Below, in pieces: positions 55,798 to 63,792 of a DNA stretch of 64,000 nucleotides. The notes under the pieces were generated by a model. The model did no database searches. It was not told the origin of the DNA and saw only the letters and a program-made list of their open reading frames with translations. The DNA is from Methanosarcina sp. UBA289 (GTDB lineage: Archaea > Halobacteriota > Methanosarcinia > Methanosarcinales > Methanosarcinaceae), in NCBI GenBank assembly GCA_002496565.1, contig DAKJ01000004.1:71792-135791 (forward strand), in the 5' to 3' direction. Position 1 is the first letter of the stretch, and every line of letters begins with the position of its first letter. The position numbers and the translations under genes were made by a program.

Positions 55798-56090
55798 TTC
55801 TCTTTATTTTCCTTGTTTTCTGATTCTAAGTGTTTATTGAGCTTCTTTTCTAATGTTTCAATTCTTGATTCAAGATCAGATTTCACTTCTGGTTGTGTAA
55901 CTTTAAGTTCAGCATTGAATTGTTCATCCAAAGAGATTACATATAATGGTTTACCATTGTACTCTGTTTTGAATATGTGCGCAGTTTCTCCGGCAAGGTC
56001 AATTTCTGATTGAGGGAGCCTTACTAATGGGTATGTGATTTCTGGCTTTACCCTATGCCTCAGGACTTTGGATTTTCCCAATAATTTCAT
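55743..56090 (-). CDS. Small protein of unknown function whose end is antisense to tRNA-Val
   Basis: A 115-residue protein. The N-terminal half is beta-rich (RHRVKPEITYPLVRLPQSEIDL, GKPLYVISLDEQF) and the C-terminal half is a probable coiled coil (LESRIETLEKKLNKHLESENKEN). The last 17 residues (GPAEIRTQDPRRVKAMS) are read from the antisense strand of tRNA-Val, and the stop codon lies inside the tRNA. GAGGTAG before the ATG supports the start. This arrangement is known at tRNA attachment sites, where an element gene gains its end from the tRNA. The fold of the first half hints at a small DNA-binding beta protein; not recognised. Confidence 0.7.
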   Translation of the reverse strand: MKLLGKSKVLRHRVKPEITYPLVRLPQSEIDLAGETAHIFKTEYNGKPLYVISLDEQFNAELKVTQPEVKSDLESRIETLEKKLNKHLESENKENKENGPAEIRTQDPRRVKAMS

Positions 56091-56191
56091 TCTTCTACCT
56101 CTATAATATCAAATAAAAGGTTACTAAATATTTATGTAACTTTCCCTTTTCTGATATGTGATTAGAGTTGAAGAAAACTGTATGTACGCGA

Positions 56192-57301
56192 TTATTGTTG
56201 TAATTGCCAGCGGCTATAAAATTCTAACACTGCTTGATATATCTCATCTACAGTATTAAAACTAAATCTCGATGGCTGCTTATATTTAAATATCATTTCA
56301 CTGGCTAGCTTCAAGTCAGCTAACTCCGCTTCTCCAATAACCACTTGCTCCGGTACTGTCGATCCTCGATGTAAAGTATGATTTTCTTTTGTTCTATTAA
56401 TAAAGTAGAGTTCTTCGGGAGAGTCTGCACCTATTAACATATCATGGTGTAGGAAATGCTCTAGTAGTAAATCGTCCTTTATGTACTCAAAATCGATTTT
56501 TTCTTCTATTCTCAAGCGCATTGCGTCTAACATGTATCTTATAAAGTCTTTTTCATTTATTTCCTCGGGTATTCTCTCAGGTATCTCTTCAATACCTGAT
56601 AATTTTGTTTTGGAAATTAGGTGAGGAATTTCTTTTGGGAACCCTGGAAACTCTTCTTCAAACAATTTTAGGAGCACATCTTCAGCAAAAAACCTGTATA
56701 TTTCCCATGGATGTGCCTTAATGGTGTTTTTAAATCCTTCTTCCGACATTTTAAACTCTGAGTGACATTTTATATGCGCAAAGTAACATAATTCCAAAAG
56801 TTCATCAATACGTTGATGTCTGTAAGATCCAATTGTAGTAATGTAAATTTTCCAAGTACCTCTATCAAGTTCTCTGCCCTCAGTTTCAATACTTGTATTG
56901 AAAAAAGAAGCCGATAGCAGCAATTTTAGGTAAAAGGTTAACCATTCTGGGCTGTTTTCAAAATGTTCGTGTTCCTTGAGCACTATTTTTATAGATTTTT
57001 CATAGTCGTTTAAACGAATTTCGGGAAACTGCTGTTTTATATTTCTTAGATTTTTTAGTTTTTTGATATCCCAATAGTTCCGCAGACCCTTCTTCTCAGG
57101 TGAAATTAATTCTATACAATCTAGTTTCTGCAGATCATGGAGGTGCCTATTGATATTTCCCTGATCCATAATGTTATATCTCTTCAACAAAAACTCTCGA
57201 ATAGCTGGCTCTCCAACAAGTTTCTCATTTTTCAGAATAAACTTCAATATGCTGGATTTTACTTCGCCTACATTCAGCCTGTCTCCTTGTTTCTTTGGCA
57301 T
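56192..57301 (-). CDS. HTH-containing protein of an integrated element
   Basis: A protein of 369 residues from the ATG at 57301. An N-terminal winged helix (about 10-70; SSILKFILKNEKLVGEPAIREFLLKRY, INRHLHDLQKLDCIELI) is followed by about 300 mostly helical residues with no known domain. I recall similar proteins in Methanosarcina element regions. A strong TATA-like TATGTATATATACA (about 57318-57331) lies 25-30 bases before the ATG, so the transcript may be leaderless; the frame opens at 57334. It may be a regulator or replication-linked protein of the element. Confidence 0.7.
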   Translation of the reverse strand: MPKKQGDRLNVGEVKSSILKFILKNEKLVGEPAIREFLLKRYNIMDQGNINRHLHDLQKLDCIELISPEKKGLRNYWDIKKLKNLRNIKQQFPEIRLNDYEKSIKIVLKEHEHFENSPEWLTFYLKLLLSASFFNTSIETEGRELDRGTWKIYITTIGSYRHQRIDELLELCYFAHIKCHSEFKMSEEGFKNTIKAHPWEIYRFFAEDVLLKLFEEEFPGFPKEIPHLISKTKLSGIEEIPERIPEEINEKDFIRYMLDAMRLRIEEKIDFEYIKDDLLLEHFLHHDMLIGADSPEELYFINRTKENHTLHRGSTVPEQVVIGEAELADLKLASEMIFKYKQPSRFSFNTVDEIYQAVLEFYSRWQLQQ

Positions 57302-57472
57302 ATCGTGTATATCAACTGGTATGTATATATACATATGCTTAAAAGCGACGGATAAAAATGATTCTACTGAGAGTGGAAATTAGCTAAACTAATGTTTTGA
57401 AGCATTTTCTTTTTATATAAGAACCTTATACTAATGTATTAAATGTATCCAATTTAAAAGGAGTTCAAAAAC

Positions 57473-57625
57473 ATGGAAAATAGTTTTCCGAATCTCATTG
57501 GAGATAAACTCCCAGTCATTGCATATGTTGACCCTGCAACGTTTTCTAAAATCGAGGCATTGCGTGGGGATATTTCCAGAAGTAGATTCGTAGGAAAAAT
57601 TCTTAAAAAAAGTATTGAGCAGTAA
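57473..57625 (+). CDS. Ribbon-helix-helix-like peptide, 50 residues
   Basis: A 50-residue protein with AAGGAG nine bases before its ATG. The layout is a strand (LPVIAYVDPATFSKIEAL: strand then helix start) followed by a helix (DISRSRFVGKILKKSIEQ), typical of CopG/Arc ribbon-helix-helix DNA-binding proteins. Such small proteins often control plasmid copy number or their own operon. The next CDS begins three bases after the stop, and inverted repeats suitable as operators lie at 57857-57900. It was too short to be picked up by common gene length limits. Confidence 0.7.
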   Translation: MENSFPNLIGDKLPVIAYVDPATFSKIEALRGDISRSRFVGKILKKSIEQ

Positions 57626-57627
57626 AA

Positions 57628-57774
57628 ATGAAAATTGAAAGACCGTGTCTACTGTGTGGACAAAAAAGCAGTTCGATAAACATGAACTATTGGACGACAA
57701 TTCTGGCTTACTGTACAATCTCCAAAAAATTAGATGAGGTTATTAACAAAATAGTAAACACAGGCTGTGTTTGA
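57628..57774 (+). CDS. Small cysteine-containing peptide downstream of the RHH gene
   Basis: A possible 48-residue protein starting three bases after the RHH stop. It has C7xxC10 (RPCLLCGQ) near the start and C29 and C46 further on, with a helical middle. The close spacing suggests an operon with the RHH gene, but there is no separate ribosome binding site. Probably real, but the weakest call in this pair. Confidence 0.45.
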   Translation: MKIERPCLLCGQKSSSINMNYWTTILAYCTISKKLDEVINKIVNTGCV

Positions 57775-57856
57775 TTAAAGAGTCAATGTTAGAAGTCTAG
57801 ACCCTTCTAACACCAACGAATTCTTTAATTCATCTCCATTTTAAATCGAGAAAGCA

Positions 57857-57900
57857 CACTAATGCGACTTAGTGCTATATACTATCTACACATCGATAGT
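57857..57900. promoter_or_regulatory. Two inverted repeats before the primase gene
   Basis: CACTAA (57857-57862) with TTAGTG (57869-57874), and ACTATC (57881-57886) with GATAGT (57895-57900). Similar CACT..TTAGTG sequence recurs near 57930. The region between the RHH gene and the primase gene is the right place for operators of a small repressor. Confidence 0.5.
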
Positions 57901-58017
57901 ATTTAACACTTATTGTTGTACTTTAGTGTCTTCCATATTCGGTTTTACCTTGAAGAAAGCAACATGAATTACAGAACTCACTCTTTTTTTTGAGCGCGCC
58001 TGATTACAGGTGTAAAA

Positions 58018-60654
58018 ATGACTAATACAGAATCTAATCAAAACGCACAGCAAGGAACCACAACCGAAGAAATGCTAATAGCTGCAAGGAACTACACAGC
58101 AGCAGGCTTGATAATTCACCCTCTCATAAAACCAAAACAAGGCGAAAGAGGCACAGGCAAAGCACCTTTTGAGGAGGACTGGCAGAACAGAGCAGAGCCT
58201 AGGAGCCAAGAAGACTTATTTAAGTTTTGGGGAAGGAAGAGCGCAATCCCTTATAATATAGGTCTTCAGTGTGGTGAGCGATCCGGTATAACTGTTTTAG
58301 ACATTGACGACTACAACCCTATAATATTAAACGAGTTGTTAGAGGGCATAAATAAAGAAACCCTTACAATGTCACGCAGGACACCAGAGAGAGGACACCT
58401 TTATTTTAAGTATACTGGAGAACTGCAAGCAGTTAAAAAGCATTTCATAGGCTTTGAGGTTCTTAATAATGGCTCTAATGCTGTCTTACCTCCAAGTGTT
58501 CATTATTCTGGCTCTGTCTATCAGATGAATAGAGAGATAAACAGTATAAATGATTTTCCGGAAATGCCAGAGGAGCTTATAAGCAGACTAAAGGAGCTTT
58601 TCAGCACTTCTGATAAACTAGAGTCTGTCTTTAACAAGTGCCGAAAGTGTATAAGAGAGAAGTTTATAGAGCTCAAAAAGGCTAGGGACACAGAATTTTA
58701 TCACACCTCCACGGGGCGAGATTTTACCCTTGCTTTAATGATTGAGTTATACGCAAACGGAGCAGAAGAGGAAGAGCTCTTATTAGCCTGTAAAATCATC
58801 TTTAGAGACAAATACACACGCAAGCAGAGCGAGAAAGAATTAAACTATGTTCTGAACTATGCAAAGGATGGCGGGAAGCCCTGGACGTGTGAGACGATCC
58901 GGAGCAAGTGCAACATAATAACAATAGGAAGCGGAGGAAAAAGCCTTTGTGATGCCTGCCGACCTGCCGGAGATAAGGACAAGAAAACCGCAACAATGGA
59001 ACGAAGTGTTAAGTATTTCCATCTATTGAGAAAGGGAGAACAGCAGGACGTAGCTTCCAAAGAGTTTTTAAAAAAGTATCCTTGTGTACACGTTACAGGC
59101 TACGGATTAGCGACCTACAGAGAAGGGATTTATGTCCCAATGACTCCGGAGGAAACAAAACAGAAGCTATTAAGCCTTATAAAAGAATGGGGATACGCAC
59201 CAACAGCAAGCGAATTAAAAAACATTCTTGAAATGATAGAGATTAAGGCACACAGGCCGGAGACTCTTTTTATTAATGCGGATAATCCGGAACTTGTAGC
59301 ACTTGATAATGGAATTCTTAACCTACTTACAGGTGAATTAACAGAGTACACCCCTGATATAGTGATATTCAATAAGCTACCTGTCACATATGACCCGCAT
59401 GCAACGCATAAACCAATTTTTGATAAGTTCATAGGGGAAGTATTCGAAGGAAACGAAGCAGGGAAAAAGGCATATCAAGAATTTGGAGGGTACTGCCTTT
59501 ACAGAGCCTTTCCTATACATGCTTTCTGTGTATTCATAGGGACTGGGGGAAACGGCAAATCACAGCTTATAGCAATCCTCGTAGGGATGCTAGGAGGAAA
59601 CGAGAACATAACATCCTACTCAATGCAGGACTTCTTTTCCCCTAAGGAGCCTTCTATAATTGCAGCACACCATAACAAAATGGCTAACCTATCAAGCGAA
59701 ACAGACCAGGACGCTATAAAGTCAACAAAGACAGGAAAGGCACTGACTGGGGGGGATGCAGTGACGGCCAGAAAGCTATACTGTAACCCCTTTACTTTTG
59801 TTAGTCACAGTAAGGCCCTATTCTCTGCAAATTCAGCGCCAGAAATAGAAGACAACACAGGCGCGCTTGTAGATAGAATGATACCAATTTTATTAAAAAA
59901 GAAATTTAGAGGAACCGAAGGCGAAGTCTTACAAATAGGGGAAAAAATAGCACAGTCTGAGGAGATGCCAGCCGTTTTAAACTGGTTTATAGAGGGATTT
60001 AAGCGCCTAATGGAGCAAAAGAAGTTTACAAGAGCACAGTGTGCGGAGCTAGACGCGGCAAATTACGCACGTCTAAGCATGCCTTTCGAATACTTCGTGG
60101 AGGAATATTGCTATGAGTCTGAGGGATTTGATACTGAATATACCACAGTCGCAGACGTAACAGAGGCGCTTTTCAGATATCGGGCAATGTATCCACAGAG
60201 CGCGGATTTCGGGACAGCCACGAAGTTTAAAAAGAAGATAGAAAGCGCATTTAAGGAGCAGGGACTGCGGAAAGTAAGATACCAGCAGAAAAAAGTAAAC
60301 GGCAGAAATACAAAAGTTTACATGAACCTCATAATTGATGTGAACACACTTAACGAGGATTACGAGGCAGTAATGAAGAGAAGAGACGAGGAGGAAAAAA
60401 CCTCCGCCCCCCTGCCAGACTTCACCGCGCAAGTAGAGAAAACGGAGCAGCAGAAGGTAACAGATGCAGCCTTTGACATGTTGGCGCGCGCACTTATGAA
60501 TTATGCAAAGTCAGATAAATATAATGGAATTGTCGAAGACCTGGCGGAATTCGTTGATAGCTTCAATCAGAAACAGCCGGTGTTTATGCAGAGAGTCGGA
60601 AGCAATGGCGTTTTCACAACAGCCGAAAGATTAAAAATAAGGGGATTCAGATAA
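58018..60654 (+). CDS. Primase-helicase of plasmid/virus type (prim-pol, PriCT, SF3 helicase)
   Basis: An 878-residue replication protein. The N-terminal prim-pol domain carries LDIDD (near residue 95) with TMSRRTPERGHLYF and VLPPSVHYSG as further active-site regions. A PriCT/D5-N-like stretch follows, with a cysteine cluster around residues 295-320 (CETIRSKC, CDAC). The SF3 helicase has Walker A GTGGNGKSQ (near 507-515) and later SETDQDAIK and LFSANSAPEIEDNT with DRM arginine region. A D5-like C-terminal region ends it. This layout is typical of archaeal plasmids and proviruses. AGGTGT before the ATG is a good ribosome binding site. Codon use (many ACA, GCA, ATA, AGA) differs from the chromosomal genes. 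Confidence 0.9.
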   Translation: MTNTESNQNAQQGTTTEEMLIAARNYTAAGLIIHPLIKPKQGERGTGKAPFEEDWQNRAEPRSQEDLFKFWGRKSAIPYNIGLQCGERSGITVLDIDDYNPIILNELLEGINKETLTMSRRTPERGHLYFKYTGELQAVKKHFIGFEVLNNGSNAVLPPSVHYSGSVYQMNREINSINDFPEMPEELISRLKELFSTSDKLESVFNKCRKCIREKFIELKKARDTEFYHTSTGRDFTLALMIELYANGAEEEELLLACKIIFRDKYTRKQSEKELNYVLNYAKDGGKPWTCETIRSKCNIITIGSGGKSLCDACRPAGDKDKKTATMERSVKYFHLLRKGEQQDVASKEFLKKYPCVHVTGYGLATYREGIYVPMTPEETKQKLLSLIKEWGYAPTASELKNILEMIEIKAHRPETLFINADNPELVALDNGILNLLTGELTEYTPDIVIFNKLPVTYDPHATHKPIFDKFIGEVFEGNEAGKKAYQEFGGYCLYRAFPIHAFCVFIGTGGNGKSQLIAILVGMLGGNENITSYSMQDFFSPKEPSIIAAHHNKMANLSSETDQDAIKSTKTGKALTGGDAVTARKLYCNPFTFVSHSKALFSANSAPEIEDNTGALVDRMIPILLKKKFRGTEGEVLQIGEKIAQSEEMPAVLNWFIEGFKRLMEQKKFTRAQCAELDAANYARLSMPFEYFVEEYCYESEGFDTEYTTVADVTEALFRYRAMYPQSADFGTATKFKKKIESAFKEQGLRKVRYQQKKVNGRNTKVYMNLIIDVNTLNEDYEAVMKRRDEEEKTSAPLPDFTAQVEKTEQQKVTDAAFDMLARALMNYAKSDKYNGIVEDLAEFVDSFNQKQPVFMQRVGSNGVFTTAERLKIRGFR

Positions 60655-61382
60655 ATAATCTCACTTTTTTTTTCTATGAAAAAAACTCAACAGTCCAATT
60701 TTCATTTATAATGTTACACAGTGAGGAACGAAGGCTTAATATTCCTCCGATTTTTTTATAAACATTTTATCCATGTAAATTTTTCATAGGCATAAGGCGT
60801 TTTCCCTACGGTATCCAATCATTTTTCGTGGCGGTTTCGATAACAAGAGTGCAAAAGGTATCCAAACCAATGGAGTTTTTAGACAGTTTGGATACCGATA
60901 TTTTCGGCATCAGTTGACCGTGAATTCTTAGACGGTATCCATAATTACGGAAAAAAGAAAAAGATTATAATTATTATTTAGAAAGTTAAACCTCTAATTT
61001 TTTGCTATAAATTCCATAACCTGATTATTTATAGAAAAAAATATTACTATCTAACTGTCTAAAAAGTATAGAAAGTTTACCTGCCATTTTTTGGATACCT
61101 TGGATACTTTGAATCGGGAGATACTGTTTAGATACTGGATACCTATTGGATACCTTGGATACTTTGGATACCATTGTAAACTATATCAGAAAGTGAGAAG
61201 AGGTGAAGGGCTCCAGGTTATTAGCCTAACTTCTTAAACATTTTAGATTTTAGTATAGGGAGCGCCAGAAACCACAACTTTTTGGACACCTTTCCTATCC
61301 ATTTAATCCATTTCTGCATATAGAAACCATATCAATAGACACAATTATATTTTTATACAAAAGACAATGAAATTATCAGTAT
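60655..61382. other. Iteron-rich intergenic region after the primase gene
   Basis: About 730 bases without a gene. The stretch 60810-61172 holds the repeats described as a candidate origin. The part in between (60955-61080) is very AT-rich. No other feature is seen. Confidence 0.7.
60810..61172. other. Candidate replication origin with 9-base iterons
   Basis: TTGGATACC and close variants occur about ten times. Reverse copies (GGTATCCA) are at 60810, 60857 and 60934. Forward copies are at 60888, 61091, 61100 (last base T), 61135 (first base C), 61146, 61155 (last base T) and 61164. The copies at 60857 and 60888 form an 11-bp-arm palindrome. Those at 61091-61108 and 61146-61172 are contiguous. 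An AT-rich stretch lies between the two groups. Immediately downstream of the primase-helicase gene, this has the look of an iteron-type origin. Confidence 0.7.
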
Positions 61383-61847
61383 ATGACAAAAAAATGTTTA
61401 ATTAACGATGATCTTATTCAGAAATGTTATGATAATTTGCTATTAGGGATGAGTCAGACAGCCTGCGCAAAAAGTATAGGAGTTGCAAACTCTACATGGT
61501 TCCTATGGCAGAAGCTCGCACTTGAGAAAAAATCTCCCTATGCTAAGTGGTGGGCTGAATGCCAGAGAGCGGAAGCAGATCTTCAGGCAAATTGTCTTCG
61601 ATCTGTAAAGCTTGCTATGGATCATGGAGATTCTAAAGCAGCAATGTTCCTGCTACAAACAAAATTTGCATCTGAAGGATTCGGGAAGTCCTCACAGGTC
61701 AATGTCAACGCTAAAACAGAAAGTCAGAACCTAAACCTTAGCGTCAATGCAGATGTGACGAATGACGAGCGCAGGGCTGCTATTATTCGAATTTTGGAAA
61801 AGCTTGAGCCAAAGTCTAACACCTTTGAAAATAATATGCTTGAATAA
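61383..61847 (+). CDS. Terminase small subunit-like HTH protein
   Basis: A 154-residue protein. The N-terminal HTH (IQKCYDNLLLGMSQTACAKSIGV, NSTWFLWQKLALEKKSPYAKWW) is followed by a helical region (RAEADLQANCLRSVKLAMDHGDSKAAMFLLQTKFASEGFG). This sequence order strongly recalls phage terminase small subunits, which recognise DNA for packaging. Such proteins also occur as plain DNA-binding proteins of elements. No ribosome binding site precedes the ATG; a TATA-like TTTTTATAC (61348-61356) about 27-35 bases upstream suggests a leaderless transcript. No large terminase subunit is in the window. Confidence 0.72.
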   Translation: MTKKCLINDDLIQKCYDNLLLGMSQTACAKSIGVANSTWFLWQKLALEKKSPYAKWWAECQRAEADLQANCLRSVKLAMDHGDSKAAMFLLQTKFASEGFGKSSQVNVNAKTESQNLNLSVNADVTNDERRAAIIRILEKLEPKSNTFENNMLE

Positions 61848-61869
61848 TTCACCAGGATTAAAGATCAAG

Positions 61870-62133
61870 ATGTCTCTAAAGCCAACTCTAAACGAATATG
61901 AAGAACTTGCAAAGGAAATTAACTTCCTTTGCTCAAGGCTTACAACACTATCCTGCAAAATAGGACAAAAAATAGGTGTTTCTAAGGAGCCTTATAAGCT
62001 TGCTAGTGATGCATCTAAGAAACTTGATATGTGTAAATCAATGATGGAAGACCTCATGTTTAATCATTACCCCGGATTACCCAGGGAAGCAACAAAGATC
62101 TTTTACCACGAACCAAAAGACCCCCAGGACTAA
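61870..62133 (+). CDS. Small helical protein of the element
   Basis: An 87-residue protein starting MSLKPTLNEYEELAKEI; a longer frame reaches back to 61762 but overlaps the preceding gene out of frame and is unlikely. It is helical with two cysteines (FLCSRL, LSCKI) and ends with a Pro-rich, charged tail. Its ATG lies 22 bases after the terminase-like gene, so both are probably co-transcribed. Family not recognised. Confidence 0.6.
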   Translation: MSLKPTLNEYEELAKEINFLCSRLTTLSCKIGQKIGVSKEPYKLASDASKKLDMCKSMMEDLMFNHYPGLPREATKIFYHEPKDPQD

Positions 62134-62331
62134 ACCTATCAGGTCTTTTATTTCCTTTTTTATTGTAGAAAGTCCAGCAAGACTATAAGATATCCTCTGT
62201 GCTTTCAAAGCCCTGAAAGTGAATTTCACCCAGGATAATCTCTTCATGTTGTTTTTATATGTAACTAGTTTTTGTCAAGTAAGCTAATTTGTCAATGCTG
62301 AGATGGAGCAACAAGCAAGGCAGGCTTAAAC

Positions 62332-62592
62332 ATGGCTCACTATCTCTCTAAAGGTTCCACAGGCCGGAGTATTGAAGATCTCTTTAATGTTAGTCCTAAG
62401 ATTTTAATTTGCCTAATCGAGGAGGACTATAGGAAAGTGAAGATAAATCCCACACAGAAAATGAGTGTGAAGACTTTAATATGTTTAAAAGAGAAACTGG
62501 TAGTGAACCCTCATTACTATTTTATGTATGCTCAGATTTCAAAGAGGCCAGAGGATAGGCCGCTTGTAACTGAAAGGTTATTGAGCACGTAA
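62332..62592 (+). CDS. Small protein of the element, possible HTH
   Basis: An 86-residue protein with a helical first half (STGRSIEDLFNVSPKILICLIEEDYRKV) that could be a helix-turn-helix and a basic, aromatic second half (VVNPHYYFMYAQISKRPEDR). AAGGCAGG shortly before the ATG supports it. Not recognised. Confidence 0.6.
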   Translation: MAHYLSKGSTGRSIEDLFNVSPKILICLIEEDYRKVKINPTQKMSVKTLICLKEKLVVNPHYYFMYAQISKRPEDRPLVTERLLST

Positions 62593-63334
62593 ACAGTAAG
62601 CTCATCTGGATTTACGAGAGTTCAAAAAAGGTGCGTCCGTGTTCGTTTTTAACTGTACAACTTCTTAAATTACTAAAATCTGCTGTAAAAATTCTGGTCA
62701 CATTTCGCAGCCGCATTATTTTGACAAAAACCACCTTTGGTTTGCGGTTTTGATTAAAATTGATAGTCTCTGACATTACCAAAGTTAAATCTAAATATTT
62801 TTTAAATTATCCACAGGTGAAGTTAAGTTTAAAACTTTAATTAAACAAAGAAACTTTACTTAATTATTCTTCTTAATAATCTTTTGTTCACAACAATAAA
62901 CAATAATAGTAAACATAATAGTAATATCATTAGCGCACATACAATAACTAATACATGTTATTAATCAATAACAAGATAATTAATAATATAATATTAATAA
63001 ACAATATCAATAAACATTATACTTAATTAATAATTAATGTTAGTATTAACAGATATAATATAATAACTAATGTTATTGTTATTACTAATACTATATATTC
63101 TATACATATATGTATGCTAATATAACTACTATATATACTCTTACTGTAGTACATACGTGCTGTACTAAGCACATAAATATGCATGTATATAACCAATATC
63201 AATAGATCATATCTAATTCTAAAGGCTTCTAAGGGCATATTTAGATTAGTCTAATATAAATCTACCTAAGTGCTCCTATTAACTCAATACATAGCCTCTC
63301 TGTAAGCCTCATCCTGCAATATGGGCTATACTGA
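62593..63334. other. Very AT-rich non-coding region
   Basis: About 740 bases. The part 62860-63240 is extremely AT-rich, made of TAATA, AATAAT, ATTAAT and ATATAT runs. The minus-strand frame at 63023-63238 is a low-complexity artefact. A short inverted segment (AAAACCACC..GGTTTGCGGTTTT, near 62728-62753) lies to its left. The region may be a DNA-unwinding or structural region of the element. Confidence 0.55.
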
Positions 63335-63619
63335 ATATCTCGAAATACTCCTCAGGAAATCCAAAGACTCACAGCACAGGTTGAAGGACTTCAATTACTC
63401 TTGGAGGAAAAGGATGATAGAATTCAAGACCTAAGCAAACAGGTAGACTCGATTAATATACAACTCGAAACAAAGGATGACCAGATAAGCCAGCTAAATG
63501 AAATCACACAGAAGCAGCCAGTATACATTCAGAGCTTGATCTAGGAGAACAGCAGGTTGAACATTAAGCTGCTTCTAGAGACGACGGAAAATAAGAGACC
63601 ATGGTGGAAGATCTGGTGA
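63335..63619 (+). pseudogene. Decayed coiled-coil protein with in-frame UAG
   Basis: The frame from 63335 has no start codon after a TGA at 63332. It encodes a coiled coil (QEIQRLTAQVEGLQLLLEEK, DDRIQDLSKQVDSINIQLE), reaches a TAG at 63542-63544, then continues in the same frame (ENSRLNIKLL) to a Trp-rich end (RPWWKIW) and TGA at 63617. The style of the two halves matches, so the TAG interrupts one protein, perhaps CAG to TAG. Methanosarcina can decode UAG as pyrrolysine, so readthrough is possible, but the missing start points to decay. It resembles the C-terminal parts of longer archaeal element proteins. Confidence 0.55.
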
Positions 63620-63792
63620 TGTTTGAAAGGCCTTTAAGATCTCTAATATATGGTATTATCAAATTGAAAAATAATTCAAGTGATTTCCACTCACAAAATC
63701 TTATTAAAGAAAGCTATTAATATTATTTTTCATGATGAATAGTTACGTTTAAAACTTACTTCCGTGATAAAAGTAACAAAGTCGGAGTTTTT

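Noticed and set aside
57431..57718. 95-codon minus-strand frame over the RHH-like gene
   Set aside because: Shadow; the plus-strand genes have the ribosome binding site and structured product.
63023..63238. 71-codon minus-strand frame in the AT-rich block
   Set aside because: Ile/Tyr-rich low-complexity artefact.
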